Shown here piece by piece: positions 1-9,890 of a stretch of DNA of 64,000 bases. Numbering within the stretch: the first letter of the stretch is position 1; each line of letters begins with the position of its first letter. The stretch is taken from assembly GCA_020063625.1 (NCBI GenBank), contig JAICDD010000004.1:52980-116979 (forward strand). Reading direction: 5' to 3'. The translations under genes were made by a program, and so were the position numbers. Under the pieces are notes generated by a model that was given only the letters and a program-made list of their open reading frames with translations, did no database searches and had not been told where the DNA came from. Source of the DNA: Fusobacteriales bacterium. GTDB lineage: Bacteria > Fusobacteriota > Fusobacteriia > Fusobacteriales > Fusobacteriaceae.

Positions 1-9
1 TTCAATAGA

Positions 10-103
10 GGGAGATTGAAAAGTAGCATTAAAAAATAAATAAATTAACGATGATTCGTTTTTTATTTATTGGAAATTAACTTTTCAGTCTCTCAATTTT
101 TTT
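10..103 (+). terminator. long imperfect inverted repeat followed by T-run
   Basis: Positions 10-24 pair with 80-94 over 15 bp (two G-U pairs). An inner A/T stem lies at about 31-44 and 58-72, and a T7 run follows at 97-103. This looks like the end of an upstream gene that lies outside the window. The loop is unusually long for an intrinsic terminator, so a small palindromic repeat remnant is the alternative. Confidence 0.45.
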
Positions 104-168
104 ATGCTATTTCCTAAAACAAAACAGAAGAAAATATGTATATATACAAAAATAAAAATGGTGGTATT

Positions 169-3100
169 ATGAAAAATATTTATGAAGAAATAAAAATAAG
201 AGATAAAGATTATAAAAATGTACAAAATAATAAATATTATAGTGTAGAGGAATATAAAGAGAAATTATTAGAAAATGTAATAGAAAAAATATATATAGAG
301 AATAAAAATAATAATTATGAAGAAATAATAAAAAAATATAGAAATTATTTAAATGAAAAAATTGAATTTCCATTAAATAAAGTTATGTATACAGACAATA
401 ATACAACTGTAGATATAACAAATGATTTTGAAATAAAAAATAATTCTCTTATTATAAATAAAAAAACAAGAAATAATAATTTACTGAAAGAATTGAAAAA
501 TCAATTAAAAACATGTAATGAGTTTTATTTTATAGTTAGTTTTATAAAAATGTCTGGACTTCAATTACTTATTAGTGAACTAAAAGAATTAGAATTATTA
601 GGAATAAAAGGAAAAATTATTACATCTACATATTTAAATATTACAGAACCAAAAGCTTTAAAAAAATTATTAGAGTTTAAAAATATAGAAGTAAAAATAT
701 TTGATGCAAATTTAGAAAGTTTTCATACAAAAGCATATATTTTTAATAGAGAAAATAATATGAGTAGTGTAATAATAGGGTCAGCAAATATATCACAAAC
801 AGCTTTTTTTACATCTAATGAATGGAATGTAAAACTTTATGATGCTCCATATTTAAATATTTATAATGATGCAATAGATGAATTTTATAGAATATGGAAT
901 AGTGATAAAGTGTATACATTGAATAATAAAATTATAGAAAATTATGAAGAGTTTTATAAAAATAGTTATAAAATAAAAAGTTTTAATATAAAAGAAAAAA
1001 TAATAAAAAATAAAATTGAGCCAAATGTTATTCAGATAAAAATTTTAGAAAATTTAAAAGAAACAAGAAAAAAAGGAAATAAAAAAGCAGTAGTTATAGC
1101 AGCAACAGGAACAGGAAAAACCTATTTATCAGCATTTGATGTGAAAAATTTTAAAGCTAAAAAATTACTTTTTTTAGCACATAGAGAAGAGCTTTTAGAT
1201 AATGGAATAGAGAGTTTTAAAAATATTATTAAAAATAAAAATTATGGTAAACTTACTATGAATTATAAAAATTTTGATAGTGAGTATTTATTTGCTACAG
1301 TACAAACGTTATCAAAAGATATAAACTTAGAAAAATATAAAAAAGATGAATTTGATTATATAATAATAGATGAATTTCATCATGCAAGTAGTAATTCATA
1401 TAGAAAAATAATAGATTATTTTGAACCAAAATTTTTATTAGGACTTACAGCTACTCCAGAAAGAATGGATGGGAAAGATGTATTAGAAATATGTGATTAT
1501 AATATTGTAGGAGAGATAAGATTAAAAGAAGCACTAGAAAAAGAGTTACTTGTACCTTTTCACTATTTTGGAATAGCTGATAATACAGTAAATTATGATG
1601 AAATAAAAAATAAAAATAATAATTATGATGAGATAGATTTAGTAAAGCATTTAAATATAAATAGAAGAGTTGAATTTATTATAGATAAATTAAAATTATA
1701 CTCTTTTGATGGAGAAAAATTAAAAGCATTAGGCTTTTGTGTAAATAAAGAACATGCAAAATATATGAGTAAAGAATTTAATAAAAAGGGTTATATTACA
1801 GAATATTTAGTAGCAGATAATAGTATAAAAGAGAGAAAAAAAATAATAGAAAATTTTAAAAACGGAAAAATTGAAATAATATTTTGTGTAGATATATTTA
1901 ATGAAGGTATAGATATACCAGAGATAAATACACTTTTATTTTTAAGACCTACTGAATCAATGACTATTTTTATACAGCAATTAGGGAGAGGACTTAGAAA
2001 ATCTAATAATAAAAATTTTGTAACAATTTTAGATTTTATTGGTAATTATAGAAAAAATTATATATTGCCATATGCAGTAGATAAAAATTTAATTGGAAAT
2101 GATACAAATATAATAAAAGATTTAAAAAGAAATTATATTGATTATGTAGAAAATTTTTATATTGAATTAGATAAGATTGCTAGAGAAAATATTTTAGAGA
2201 AAATAGAGAAAATAAAAATAAAAGATGAAATTATTAAATCACTTTATTTTGAAATGAAAAATAATTTTAATGAATCAAAAGAGATAGAATTTATGGATTT
2301 TTTATCTTATCAACAATTAAAATTAGAAGATATTATTTCAAAATATAAGAGTTATTTAAAATTTAAAAAAATAGTAGGAGATATATCACAAGTAGAAAGA
2401 GATATATTAAATAATAAAGATTTATTTTATTTGTTTAATTATATAGAAAAAAGAGTTCCTATAAAATATCCTCAAGTTATATATTTATTAATAAAAATAT
2501 TAGAAAATAAAGAGTGTAGTTTTGAAGAAATTCAAAATGAAATATCAAAAAAATTTATAAAAAATAGAAAAGAATATATGACTAGAGCAATAGAGGAACT
2601 TTTAGAAGATAATATTATTAGCTCGTTTCACAATTTTTACAAGTTAAAAGATATGTATATAATGAATAATAAAGTAAAAGAGTATTTCCTAAAATTTTTA
2701 AATTTTTTAATTGTATATTATCAAAAATATTTTGATAGTAAAGAATTGATTTTATATAGAGAATATAGTAGATTGGAGTTACAGTATCTATTTTTATCAC
2801 AAGTACCTAGAGGAAGCTGGAGAGCAGGTTATGCTATTAGTAATAAAGATATATGTTTATTTATTACTATAAATAAATCAGATAATATACCAGAACATTT
2901 AAAATATGATAATTATTTTGAAAATCAAGATATAGTGCAATGGATAAGTCAAAATAAAACATCTCATAAATCTAAAATAGGAAATATTTTTGTAAATCAT
3001 AAAAAACTAGGATATAATGTACACATATTTATTAGAAAATATGAAAAAGTTGGAGGAGTTATAAAAAAATTTGTTTACTTAGGAAAAGCAGAGTATTATA

Positions 3101-3186
3101 ATAGTAATGGAGATAAACCTATGTATATTAGGTGGAGATTAGAAAATAAAATACCAAATGATATATATTTAGAATTAATTTTATAG
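169..3186 (+). CDS. PLD-nuclease / SF2 helicase / DUF3427 protein
   Basis: Large predicted nuclease-helicase of about 1005 residues. The N-terminal third has a phospholipase-D-like nuclease module (HTKAYIF, then IIGSANIS). An SF2 helicase core follows, with Walker A AATGTGKT, the Walker B box IIIDEFHHA, motif III LTATPERMD and motif VI QQLGRGLRKS. The C-terminal quarter (SWRAGYAI onward) resembles DUF3427. I chose the ATG at 169 because GGTGG lies just upstream; an in-frame ATG at 136 has no clear ribosome site. Proteins of this architecture are usually called DNA repair or defence helicases, but the substrate is not established. The NUDIX gene follows after 20 bases and is probably cotranscribed. 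Confidence 0.8.
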   Translation: MKNIYEEIKIRDKDYKNVQNNKYYSVEEYKEKLLENVIEKIYIENKNNNYEEIIKKYRNYLNEKIEFPLNKVMYTDNNTTVDITNDFEIKNNSLIINKKTRNNNLLKELKNQLKTCNEFYFIVSFIKMSGLQLLISELKELELLGIKGKIITSTYLNITEPKALKKLLEFKNIEVKIFDANLESFHTKAYIFNRENNMSSVIIGSANISQTAFFTSNEWNVKLYDAPYLNIYNDAIDEFYRIWNSDKVYTLNNKIIENYEEFYKNSYKIKSFNIKEKIIKNKIEPNVIQIKILENLKETRKKGNKKAVVIAATGTGKTYLSAFDVKNFKAKKLLFLAHREELLDNGIESFKNIIKNKNYGKLTMNYKNFDSEYLFATVQTLSKDINLEKYKKDEFDYIIIDEFHHASSNSYRKIIDYFEPKFLLGLTATPERMDGKDVLEICDYNIVGEIRLKEALEKELLVPFHYFGIADNTVNYDEIKNKNNNYDEIDLVKHLNINRRVEFIIDKLKLYSFDGEKLKALGFCVNKEHAKYMSKEFNKKGYITEYLVADNSIKERKKIIENFKNGKIEIIFCVDIFNEGIDIPEINTLLFLRPTESMTIFIQQLGRGLRKSNNKNFVTILDFIGNYRKNYILPYAVDKNLIGNDTNIIKDLKRNYIDYVENFYIELDKIARENILEKIEKIKIKDEIIKSLYFEMKNNFNESKEIEFMDFLSYQQLKLEDIISKYKSYLKFKKIVGDISQVERDILNNKDLFYLFNYIEKRVPIKYPQVIYLLIKILENKECSFEEIQNEISKKFIKNRKEYMTRAIEELLEDNIISSFHNFYKLKDMYIMNNKVKEYFLKFLNFLIVYYQKYFDSKELILYREYSRLELQYLFLSQVPRGSWRAGYAISNKDICLFITINKSDNIPEHLKYDNYFENQDIVQWISQNKTSHKSKIGNIFVNHKKLGYNVHIFIRKYEKVGGVIKKFVYLGKAEYYNSNGDKPMYIRWRLENKIPNDIYLELIL

Positions 3187-3206
3187 TTTTTTAAGAGGGG
3201 TGAAAA

Positions 3207-3620
3207 ATGGGAAGGAAAACAGCAAGAGCTATAATATTTATTGAAGACAGACTATGTCTTATAAAAAGAATAAAAAATGGAAATGAATACTATGTATTTC
3301 CTGGTGGTGGAATAAAAAAAGGTGAAAAAGGAAAACAAGCAGTTATAAGAGAGGTAAAAGAAGAATTAGGTATTGATGTAAAGGTATTAAAAAAATTATA
3401 TAAATATAAATTTGGTGAAACAAAAGAGAAATACTATTTATGTGAGTATAGTAATGGAGAATATGGAACTGGAGATGCAAAAGAATTTAATAATCCTTTT
3501 AAAGGAGAATATATCATAACTATGATTGATAAAAAATATATCCCTAGTTATTTAATATACCCAAAAGAGATAAAAGAAAAAATAATTAAAGATTTTTTAG
3601 GAGAAAATGAAATTGGATAA
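3207..3620 (+). CDS. NUDIX hydrolase
   Basis: A 137-residue NUDIX family pyrophosphohydrolase. The Nudix box is complete near residues 34-56: G-x5-E-x7-REVKEELGI, with the catalytic glutamates present. It would cleave a nucleoside diphosphate linked to another group; the substrate cannot be read from the sequence. AGGGGTG precedes the ATG. It sits 20 bases after the helicase and overlaps the next gene by 14 bases, so the three probably form one operon. A MutT-like pool-cleaning role beside a DNA helicase is possible but is inference. Confidence 0.9.
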   Translation: MGRKTARAIIFIEDRLCLIKRIKNGNEYYVFPGGGIKKGEKGKQAVIREVKEELGIDVKVLKKLYKYKFGETKEKYYLCEYSNGEYGTGDAKEFNNPFKGEYIITMIDKKYIPSYLIYPKEIKEKIIKDFLGENEIG

Positions 3621-4668
3621 TAACAATATAAAAAGAACATGGATTATTAGAAAAATAGCAGAATTTTCATCATATTATTTATTAGTATTTTTTATATATT
3701 TTGAATTAAATTATTTAAAAATAAATTATTTTAAAGAGATATTTTTATTATTTTCACCATTTTTTATAGTAGGAAATATATTAGATAAAAGTCATAATAG
3801 AAATATAAGAAAGATATTACTTACTATAGCTGGACATTATACTTTTGTATTTATTTTTCTTGTATGGACACTGCCATTAATAATTATATTTAATATAAAT
3901 TTAAAATATTATATAATATTTTTTATAATTTATAGTTTAGTATCATATATTAATAATAAAATAATTAAATTAAGGAACTATATATTATACAGTAAAAAAA
4001 TAAAAAAGAATTATAAAATACTTTATTTTTCAGATTTACATTTAAGTGAGCTAACTGATGAAAATAAATTAAAAAGAGTAATAAAAAGAATAAAAAATAT
4101 AGACTGTGATTTTATTTTAATTGGTGGAGATATATTAGATTATGATTATAATCTTATAGAGAAAAATATTATATTTTTATTAAAAGAACTTATAAGAGAA
4201 TTACCAAAAAAAGTGTACACAGTAATAGGGAATCATGATATTTATGATAATTTAGAAAAATATAAAGAGTTTTGTAAATTAATAGGTATAAAAATATTAG
4301 CAGATGATATTTTAAAATATGAAGAATTAAATATTTTAGGAAGAAAAGAGAGACATTTAAATAGAAAAGAGTTAAGAGAATTTAATCTTGATAAAGAAAA
4401 ATATAATATTTGTATAGAACATAGCCCCATAACAAGGAAAGAAGTGTTGGATTATGATATAGATTTATATTTAGCAGGTCATACGCATGCAGGGCAAATA
4501 TTTCCTATAAATATATTGTATAAAATTATTTATAAAAAAATATATGGTCATTTTAAAGAAAAAGAAAAAGATTTTATAATATCAAGTGGAATAGGAAATG
4601 GATTTATGAAATATAGAAATATGAATAGACCAGAACTTATATTAATAGAGATAAAAGTGGGAGAATAA
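3607..4668 (+). CDS. membrane-anchored metallophosphoesterase (YkuE/YaeI-like)
   Basis: 353 residues. Three or four hydrophobic segments occupy roughly residues 1-120, followed by a calcineurin-like phosphoesterase domain. All metal-binding motifs are visible: FSDLHLSE, GGDILD, GNHD, EHSP and GHTHAGQ. Family members hydrolyse phosphoesters at the membrane, for example UDP-diacylglucosamine or similar envelope lipids, but the substrate here is unknown. The start overlaps the end of the NUDIX gene in another frame, indicating translational coupling. A hairpin that includes its stop codon ends the operon. Confidence 0.85.
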   Translation: MKLDNNNIKRTWIIRKIAEFSSYYLLVFFIYFELNYLKINYFKEIFLLFSPFFIVGNILDKSHNRNIRKILLTIAGHYTFVFIFLVWTLPLIIIFNINLKYYIIFFIIYSLVSYINNKIIKLRNYILYSKKIKKNYKILYFSDLHLSELTDENKLKRVIKRIKNIDCDFILIGGDILDYDYNLIEKNIIFLLKELIRELPKKVYTVIGNHDIYDNLEKYKEFCKLIGIKILADDILKYEELNILGRKERHLNRKELREFNLDKEKYNICIEHSPITRKEVLDYDIDLYLAGHTHAGQIFPINILYKIIYKKIYGHFKEKEKDFIISSGIGNGFMKYRNMNRPELILIEIKVGE

Positions 4669-4689
4669 ATTATTTAATCTCCCACTTTT
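4653..4689. terminator. bidirectional terminator between convergent genes
   Basis: AAAAGTGGGAGA (4653-4664) pairs perfectly with TCTCCCACTTTT (4678-4689), a 12-bp stem enclosing the stop codon of the metallophosphoesterase. It lies between convergent genes and has short T tracts on both strands. Confidence 0.8.
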
Positions 4690-4692
4690 ACT

Positions 4693-5976
4693 TTATTTAA
4701 AAAGTTTTAAAAATCTTTCAACTTCATAAAAATGGTTATTTCTATAATAAAAATCTATAAAATCCATATTTAACACAGCATGATTAGCATAATGTATTAA
4801 AGAATCAAAATAAATTTTTTCTAATTCTTTAACTTTTTTAAAGTCTTGACCTCCATATAATGAAAGTAAAGATTTAATAACTTTAGCTTTTATAGCAATA
4901 GATTCATTACTTAATGACTCATCACATAGTTTTAATACAAATTCATAATGTCTTATAGCATCTTTAGCACTATTAACAACTCTATAAATTTCTGCAAAAT
5001 TCATAATAGAATCTAATACATGAGGAGCTGTTAAATTATCTTCATCTTCAATAGTTTTTAATAGAACTTTAGCTTTTCTTAAATAATATTTTAATTTAAC
5101 ATTATCTCCAGAATCTACTGCAAGAAGAGCTAATTTACTATTACATATAAGTTTTTGATTTGTATTACTAAATTTAATTAATAAACCTCTATAAATAGAG
5201 TTAGCTTTTTTCTTTTTACCTAGATTAATTAAACATTCAGCTTTTAAAAGTTCTAATTCAAATTCATCTTCAGGTGCATAAATATCTTTTTTTAATATTG
5301 AAATATATTCTAGTGCTTTTTCATAATTTTCAGTTTTTATATATAATAAAATAAAATTAAATAATATCTTTAATTTTTCATCAAAATTTAAATATTTTAT
5401 TTGATTAGTAAGTAAAACTTGTAAATCTAAAAATTCAGAATATTCTTCGATAATATTATAAATTCTACTTAGATTACTAAGAATTTCTGAAAGACTATCA
5501 TAATCTTTAATTTGAATAGCATCATTTATAGTTCTTAAATAATAGTTTTTTGCTAAATTATACTCAAAATTATTATAAAAAATTTCAGCAATTTTTTTAA
5601 ATATTCTAGTTTTATTTTTAGGAGAATATTCAGCAAAAAATACTTCTTCAATATCCTTTCTATAATTTTCAAACTCTTCATCAGTTAAATCATTATTTAA
5701 TAATTCTAAATATTTGTCACAAAATTCAGTAATTTGCTCTTCTTTTGTTTTTAATAATTCTTCTTTTGTAACTCTTCTTTTAATACCTCTTTCTTCAAAA
5801 ATTGTATTAAAATTTTCAACTATAATATTTAATAAATTTTTACCTAGAGGTTTTGTACCTGTTTCAACCATAGCTAAATAACTTCTAGCTACTTTACCTC
5901 TAACTAATTCTTCTTGGCTAATTTTGTATTTTTTTCTTAAATAAATAACTTTTTCAATAGTTGTCATTATTTTCAA
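4693..5976 (-). CDS. HTH (XRE-type) regulator with TPR-like helical repeats
   Basis: 427 residues. The N-terminal ~60 residues read as an XRE-type helix-turn-helix (IEKVIYLRKKYKISQEELV, then ARSYLAMVETG). The remainder is helical and TPR-like, with motifs such as YNLAKNYYLRTI and NYEKALEYISIL. This resembles peptide- or state-sensing regulators of the RRNPP type, but I see no neighbouring signal peptide gene. The start is TTG at 5976 with GGGTG seven bases upstream; the ATG three codons later is too far from that site. It follows recR by 19 bases and likely shares its transcript. Confidence 0.75.
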   Translation of the reverse strand: MKIMTTIEKVIYLRKKYKISQEELVRGKVARSYLAMVETGTKPLGKNLLNIIVENFNTIFEERGIKRRVTKEELLKTKEEQITEFCDKYLELLNNDLTDEEFENYRKDIEEVFFAEYSPKNKTRIFKKIAEIFYNNFEYNLAKNYYLRTINDAIQIKDYDSLSEILSNLSRIYNIIEEYSEFLDLQVLLTNQIKYLNFDEKLKILFNFILLYIKTENYEKALEYISILKKDIYAPEDEFELELLKAECLINLGKKKKANSIYRGLLIKFSNTNQKLICNSKLALLAVDSGDNVKLKYYLRKAKVLLKTIEDEDNLTAPHVLDSIMNFAEIYRVVNSAKDAIRHYEFVLKLCDESLSNESIAIKAKVIKSLLSLYGGQDFKKVKELEKIYFDSLIHYANHAVLNMDFIDFYYRNNHFYEVERFLKLFK

Positions 5977-5995
5977 TTTTCATCACCCTTTACAA

Positions 5996-6541
5996 TTAAA
6001 TTTTAATTCTTCCTTCTCCCATAGGAATACCACTAGCTATTTTAGATATTGTTATATCAAAATTTTTAAGTAATTTATTTAGATACATAGCAGTAGTTTC
6101 TCCCTCAAGGTCTGGATTAAGTGCTAAAATAACTTCTTTAATATCATTTTTTGCAACTCTCTCTATTAATTTCTTTATATTTAAATCATCAATGTTTACA
6201 CCATTTAAAGGAGAGATTTTACCATGTAATACATGATAAACTCCATTATAATTTTTAGCTCTTTCCATAGCGATAATATCTTTACTATCTTCTACAACAC
6301 ATATTACACTATGGTCTCTTTTTTGATTTTGACAAATATCACATATATCATCTTCACTAAAATTACCACAAATATTGCATTTTTTTATGTTTTTTTTAGC
6401 TAAAAGAATTGAATTTGAAAAATTTTCAACCTCCTTTATATCCATATCAAGTATTGCAAATGCAAGACGAGTAGCAGTTTTTCTACCTATTCCAGGAAGT
6501 TTATTAAATTGGTCTATTAAGTTTTCTAAAGAATGTATCAT
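5996..6541 (-). CDS. recR: recombination mediator RecR, short C-terminus
   Basis: 181 residues. The helix-hairpin-helix LPGIGRKTATRLAF, a four-cysteine zinc finger (CNICGNF, CDICQNQ) and a Toprim domain (VICVVEDSKDIIAMERA, ALNPDLEGETTAMYL) are in the RecR order. RecR works with RecO/RecF to load RecA at gaps. The protein ends at ASGIPMGEGRIKI, where most RecR proteins I know continue for about 15-20 residues through a YADE-type segment, so it is slightly short. It lies 10 bases after the diguanylate cyclase and just before the HTH regulator. Confidence 0.9.
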   Translation of the reverse strand: MIHSLENLIDQFNKLPGIGRKTATRLAFAILDMDIKEVENFSNSILLAKKNIKKCNICGNFSEDDICDICQNQKRDHSVICVVEDSKDIIAMERAKNYNGVYHVLHGKISPLNGVNIDDLNIKKLIERVAKNDIKEVILALNPDLEGETTAMYLNKLLKNFDITISKIASGIPMGEGRIKI

Positions 6542-6551
6542 TATTCACCTC

Positions 6552-9500
6552 TTATAATTTACATGTTTCACTATATGTTTTTATATTATTTCTACCACTA
6601 TTTTTAGCTTTATAAAGAGCAATATCAGCTTTTTTTATTATATCTTCTAAAGATTCTTCGGGATTTGTATACATAGCTAGTCCAAAGCTAGCAGTAAAAG
6701 ATATTTTAGTAGTAGAATTTATATCTATTTTTAATTGTTCAATATTATCTTTTAATCGTGTTGTTAAATTAAGTGCTTCTTCAAAATCTGTTTCAGGAAG
6801 TGCTAAAATAAACTCTTCACCACCATATCTTGCAAATATATCAGATTTTCTTATATTATTTTGTATCTCTTTTGAAAATTCAATTAATACTTTATCACCA
6901 ATATCATGTCCATAAGTATCATTTAATTTTTTAAAATAATCAAGATCAATTAAAACTATTGCTAAGTTATGGGAATAACGTTTACTTTGTTCTAGTATAT
7001 GAGATAATATATCTATAAAATATCTTCTATTATAAATATTAGTTAATCCATCATAATTTGCAAATTTTGATATATTTCTATATTGAGTAGCATTAATAAC
7101 ACTTATTATTGCTTGTTTTAATATTTTTTCTAGTTTTTTTATATTTTTTTTATTATATTTATTGCCATTAGGGACTATTAATGCTCCTTTAAATTTATCA
7201 GGAATTAAAAAGTCTATTCTACTTCCTTTATATTCTGTATATGATTTATAAAATAATTTTTCTTCATTTGATAGTTTTTCAAGAGATAAGTTTTTATCAA
7301 AAATATCAATATTAACTTTTTCGTCAGATTCAGTGCTATAAAGTTTATTAGTAGAATATTTATATATAAATTTGATACATTTATTATTAATGCTTAATAT
7401 TAAAATATTTTCATTATTTTCAAATGTTTCACACAGTTTTTTTAAAAAATCGTGTATAACAGTATCTAAATCAAGAGAAGTACTTAATAATAAAGATAAA
7501 TTTGACAGTTTATTTTCTAATTTTAATTCTTTAATTTTAATAAAATAATTAATACTATAAATAATTATAAATATGAATATTAAGATTAGTATTAAAATAA
7601 AATATTTATTATAATAAAATGGATATTTTATATTTAGATTAATAGTAGAAACCTTACTAGATAAAATACCATTATTATCAATATAACTTATGTTTAATTT
7701 ATATTTTCCAGCAGGAAGATTAGTATATTTTATTTTATTATAATTTCCAATATTTTTCCAAAATTTATCATATCCTTCAAGTTTTATCATATAATTATAG
7801 TTTTTATTTTTTTTATATTCAAGTATAGCAAAAGATATTTCAAAATTATTATCAGCTTTAGTTATAGTAATATCTTTTTTATATGTTATATCTATAGTTT
7901 TATTACTATTTAATAAATTTAATTCTCTAAAAATTATTTTAGATTTATTATTTTTAATTATTAGATTAATAGGATTAAATTTTATATATCCATCTTCTCC
8001 TGCTAAAAATATAGTGTTATTATAATAAAATAGATGATTGTATTTAGTATTTAATAATCCATCTTCTGATGTAAAAGTAAATATAACATCATTAAATATA
8101 CTATATTTTAATAAATTAGTAATATTAATAAGCCAAATATTATTATTAATAAATAAAATATCATCTATCTGTTTTCCAATAATTTTTTTAGAAATAAGTG
8201 ATAGATTATTATCTATTAAATCTAAATTTAATAAACCAGCACTTAAAGAGGTTAAATATATATTATTATTTTTTATGTAATATGAGGTAATATCTTTTAT
8301 AAGATAAGTTTTAGTGTCTATTCTTAATTTATTATGTATTTTAAATTGTTTTTTTAAAATATCATATTCAACAAAACCAACATTTTTTACTATCATAAAT
8401 AGAGAATGTTTGGATATTTTAAAATTTGAATATATTCTTTTTCCTGTAAACATAGAATCTATTGGAAAAAGATTATCAAGTGATTTAAAATCATTAGTAG
8501 TCAAATCTATTTCATAAAAATCATTTTCAGTAGATAAAAATAAGCTGTTTTTATAAATATCTAATGAAATTATTTTTTCTCTTAATATTTCTGTTTTAAG
8601 AATTAAAAAAGTTTCAGGATCAAGAAAATAAATTTTATTTTCATTATATGCAATAATTTTATCATGAGTAATTTTTAAATCAATTATTTTATCAAAAATA
8701 ATTTCTTCATCATTTATAAATAACCCATTATCTGTAGCTATAAAAATATTATTTTGTTTTAAATAAATTTTATTAACATTTTGATAATTTTGAGTAATAT
8801 CAAAATTGTCATTAGCAATATTTTTATAATAAACTCCTTCGTTTTTTACAGAAAACCAAAGAATATTGTTTTCAGTTTCATATATATCTTTAACTATTTT
8901 ATTTGAAAATAAATTTAGCAAATTATCTTTTATGAAGTAAAGTCTTTTATTACCTGCTAGCCAAATTTTATTATTAGAATCAATATAAATTTTATTGAGT
9001 GTATCATCTAAATAAATTTTATTTTTAATATTACCATTGATATCAATAAAGTATATATTATTCTCACTATAAAAAACAATATTATTTTTAAAAGAATAGA
9101 TATTATCAATATTATTAAAATCACCTATTTTTTTTAACGTGTAGTCAGTAGTATTTAAAATATATAACCCTTTGTCAGTAGCTAATAATAAAGAGGTATT
9201 ATTATAAAAAATAAAATCATTAATAGGTAAATCATCAAATTTTGAAATAATATGACTATTTTTTGTAAAATCAATTAATATTTTTAATCCTTTATCAGTA
9301 GCAATGAAAATATTATTATTTTTTACTAATAATTTTTTAGAATTAAAAAGCTCTCTTTGTCTAATATTAATAGGAATAGTAAAAAATTTATCTTCAATTA
9401 TATTGTAGAATATAATATTTTCTTTACAGAGCATAATCATAAATTCATTATAATTTACAATGCTATAGATATTATTAACAGGAATTGAATTTTTATCGAA

Positions 9501-9716
9501 AATATTCACTTGAAAATTTTTAAAATTATAACCATCATAGCTAGATAAACCATTATCAGTGGCAAACCAGATGATTGAGTTAGAATCACTAGTTATAGAA
9601 TTTATATTATTAGATAGTAGTCCAGATTTAAAGTCAAGTTTTTCAAAATCTAGAAAATTACTATAACCAAATATCATATTATATATTAAGAAAAAAATAA
9701 AAATCAAATTTTTCAT
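6552..9716 (-). CDS. periplasmic propeller-Y_Y_Y-GGDEF diguanylate cyclase
   Basis: About 1054 residues. A signal peptide (MKNLIFIFFLIYNMIFG) is followed by some 600 residues of two-component-regulator propeller repeats (IWFATDNGLSSYDG, IFIATDKGL), then a Y_Y_Y Ig-like domain, one membrane span (YFILILILIFIFIIIY), a linker, and a GGDEF domain with an intact GGEEF active site. An RxxD inhibitory site (RKSD) lies five residues before it. It should make cyclic di-GMP in response to a periplasmic ligand. In Bacteroidetes this sensor type usually drives histidine kinases for glycan use. I chose ATG 9716, preceded by GGAGGT, over the TTG four codons upstream. Confidence 0.9.
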   Translation of the reverse strand: MKNLIFIFFLIYNMIFGYSNFLDFEKLDFKSGLLSNNINSITSDSNSIIWFATDNGLSSYDGYNFKNFQVNIFDKNSIPVNNIYSIVNYNEFMIMLCKENIIFYNIIEDKFFTIPINIRQRELFNSKKLLVKNNNIFIATDKGLKILIDFTKNSHIISKFDDLPINDFIFYNNTSLLLATDKGLYILNTTDYTLKKIGDFNNIDNIYSFKNNIVFYSENNIYFIDINGNIKNKIYLDDTLNKIYIDSNNKIWLAGNKRLYFIKDNLLNLFSNKIVKDIYETENNILWFSVKNEGVYYKNIANDNFDITQNYQNVNKIYLKQNNIFIATDNGLFINDEEIIFDKIIDLKITHDKIIAYNENKIYFLDPETFLILKTEILREKIISLDIYKNSLFLSTENDFYEIDLTTNDFKSLDNLFPIDSMFTGKRIYSNFKISKHSLFMIVKNVGFVEYDILKKQFKIHNKLRIDTKTYLIKDITSYYIKNNNIYLTSLSAGLLNLDLIDNNLSLISKKIIGKQIDDILFINNNIWLINITNLLKYSIFNDVIFTFTSEDGLLNTKYNHLFYYNNTIFLAGEDGYIKFNPINLIIKNNKSKIIFRELNLLNSNKTIDITYKKDITITKADNNFEISFAILEYKKNKNYNYMIKLEGYDKFWKNIGNYNKIKYTNLPAGKYKLNISYIDNNGILSSKVSTINLNIKYPFYYNKYFILILILIFIFIIIYSINYFIKIKELKLENKLSNLSLLLSTSLDLDTVIHDFLKKLCETFENNENILILSINNKCIKFIYKYSTNKLYSTESDEKVNIDIFDKNLSLEKLSNEEKLFYKSYTEYKGSRIDFLIPDKFKGALIVPNGNKYNKKNIKKLEKILKQAIISVINATQYRNISKFANYDGLTNIYNRRYFIDILSHILEQSKRYSHNLAIVLIDLDYFKKLNDTYGHDIGDKVLIEFSKEIQNNIRKSDIFARYGGEEFILALPETDFEEALNLTTRLKDNIEQLKIDINSTTKISFTASFGLAMYTNPEESLEDIIKKADIALYKAKNSGRNNIKTYSETCKL

Positions 9717-9835
9717 AGCTACCTCCAATTATATATTAAATGATAATAAAAAAGTCCAAAAAGTTAAAAATAAAATTATATATTTTTATAAAATATTGCC
9801 CTAATATATTATAATACATTTTTGTGTAAATTTGA

Positions 9836-9866
9836 ATAAAAAAAAGGTGGAATTTCCACCTTTTTA
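9836..9866 (-). terminator. intrinsic terminator of pyk
   Basis: AAAAAGGTGGA pairs with TCCACCTTTTT around a short loop. On the minus strand it is followed by a run of eight T. It lies 25 bases past the pyk stop codon. Confidence 0.85.
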
Positions 9867-9890
9867 GTTAAAATATATAAAAATTTTTAA

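Noticed and set aside
9717..9728. TTG start four codons upstream for the GGDEF protein
   Set aside because: It overlaps the GGAGGT ribosome site that serves the ATG at 9716.
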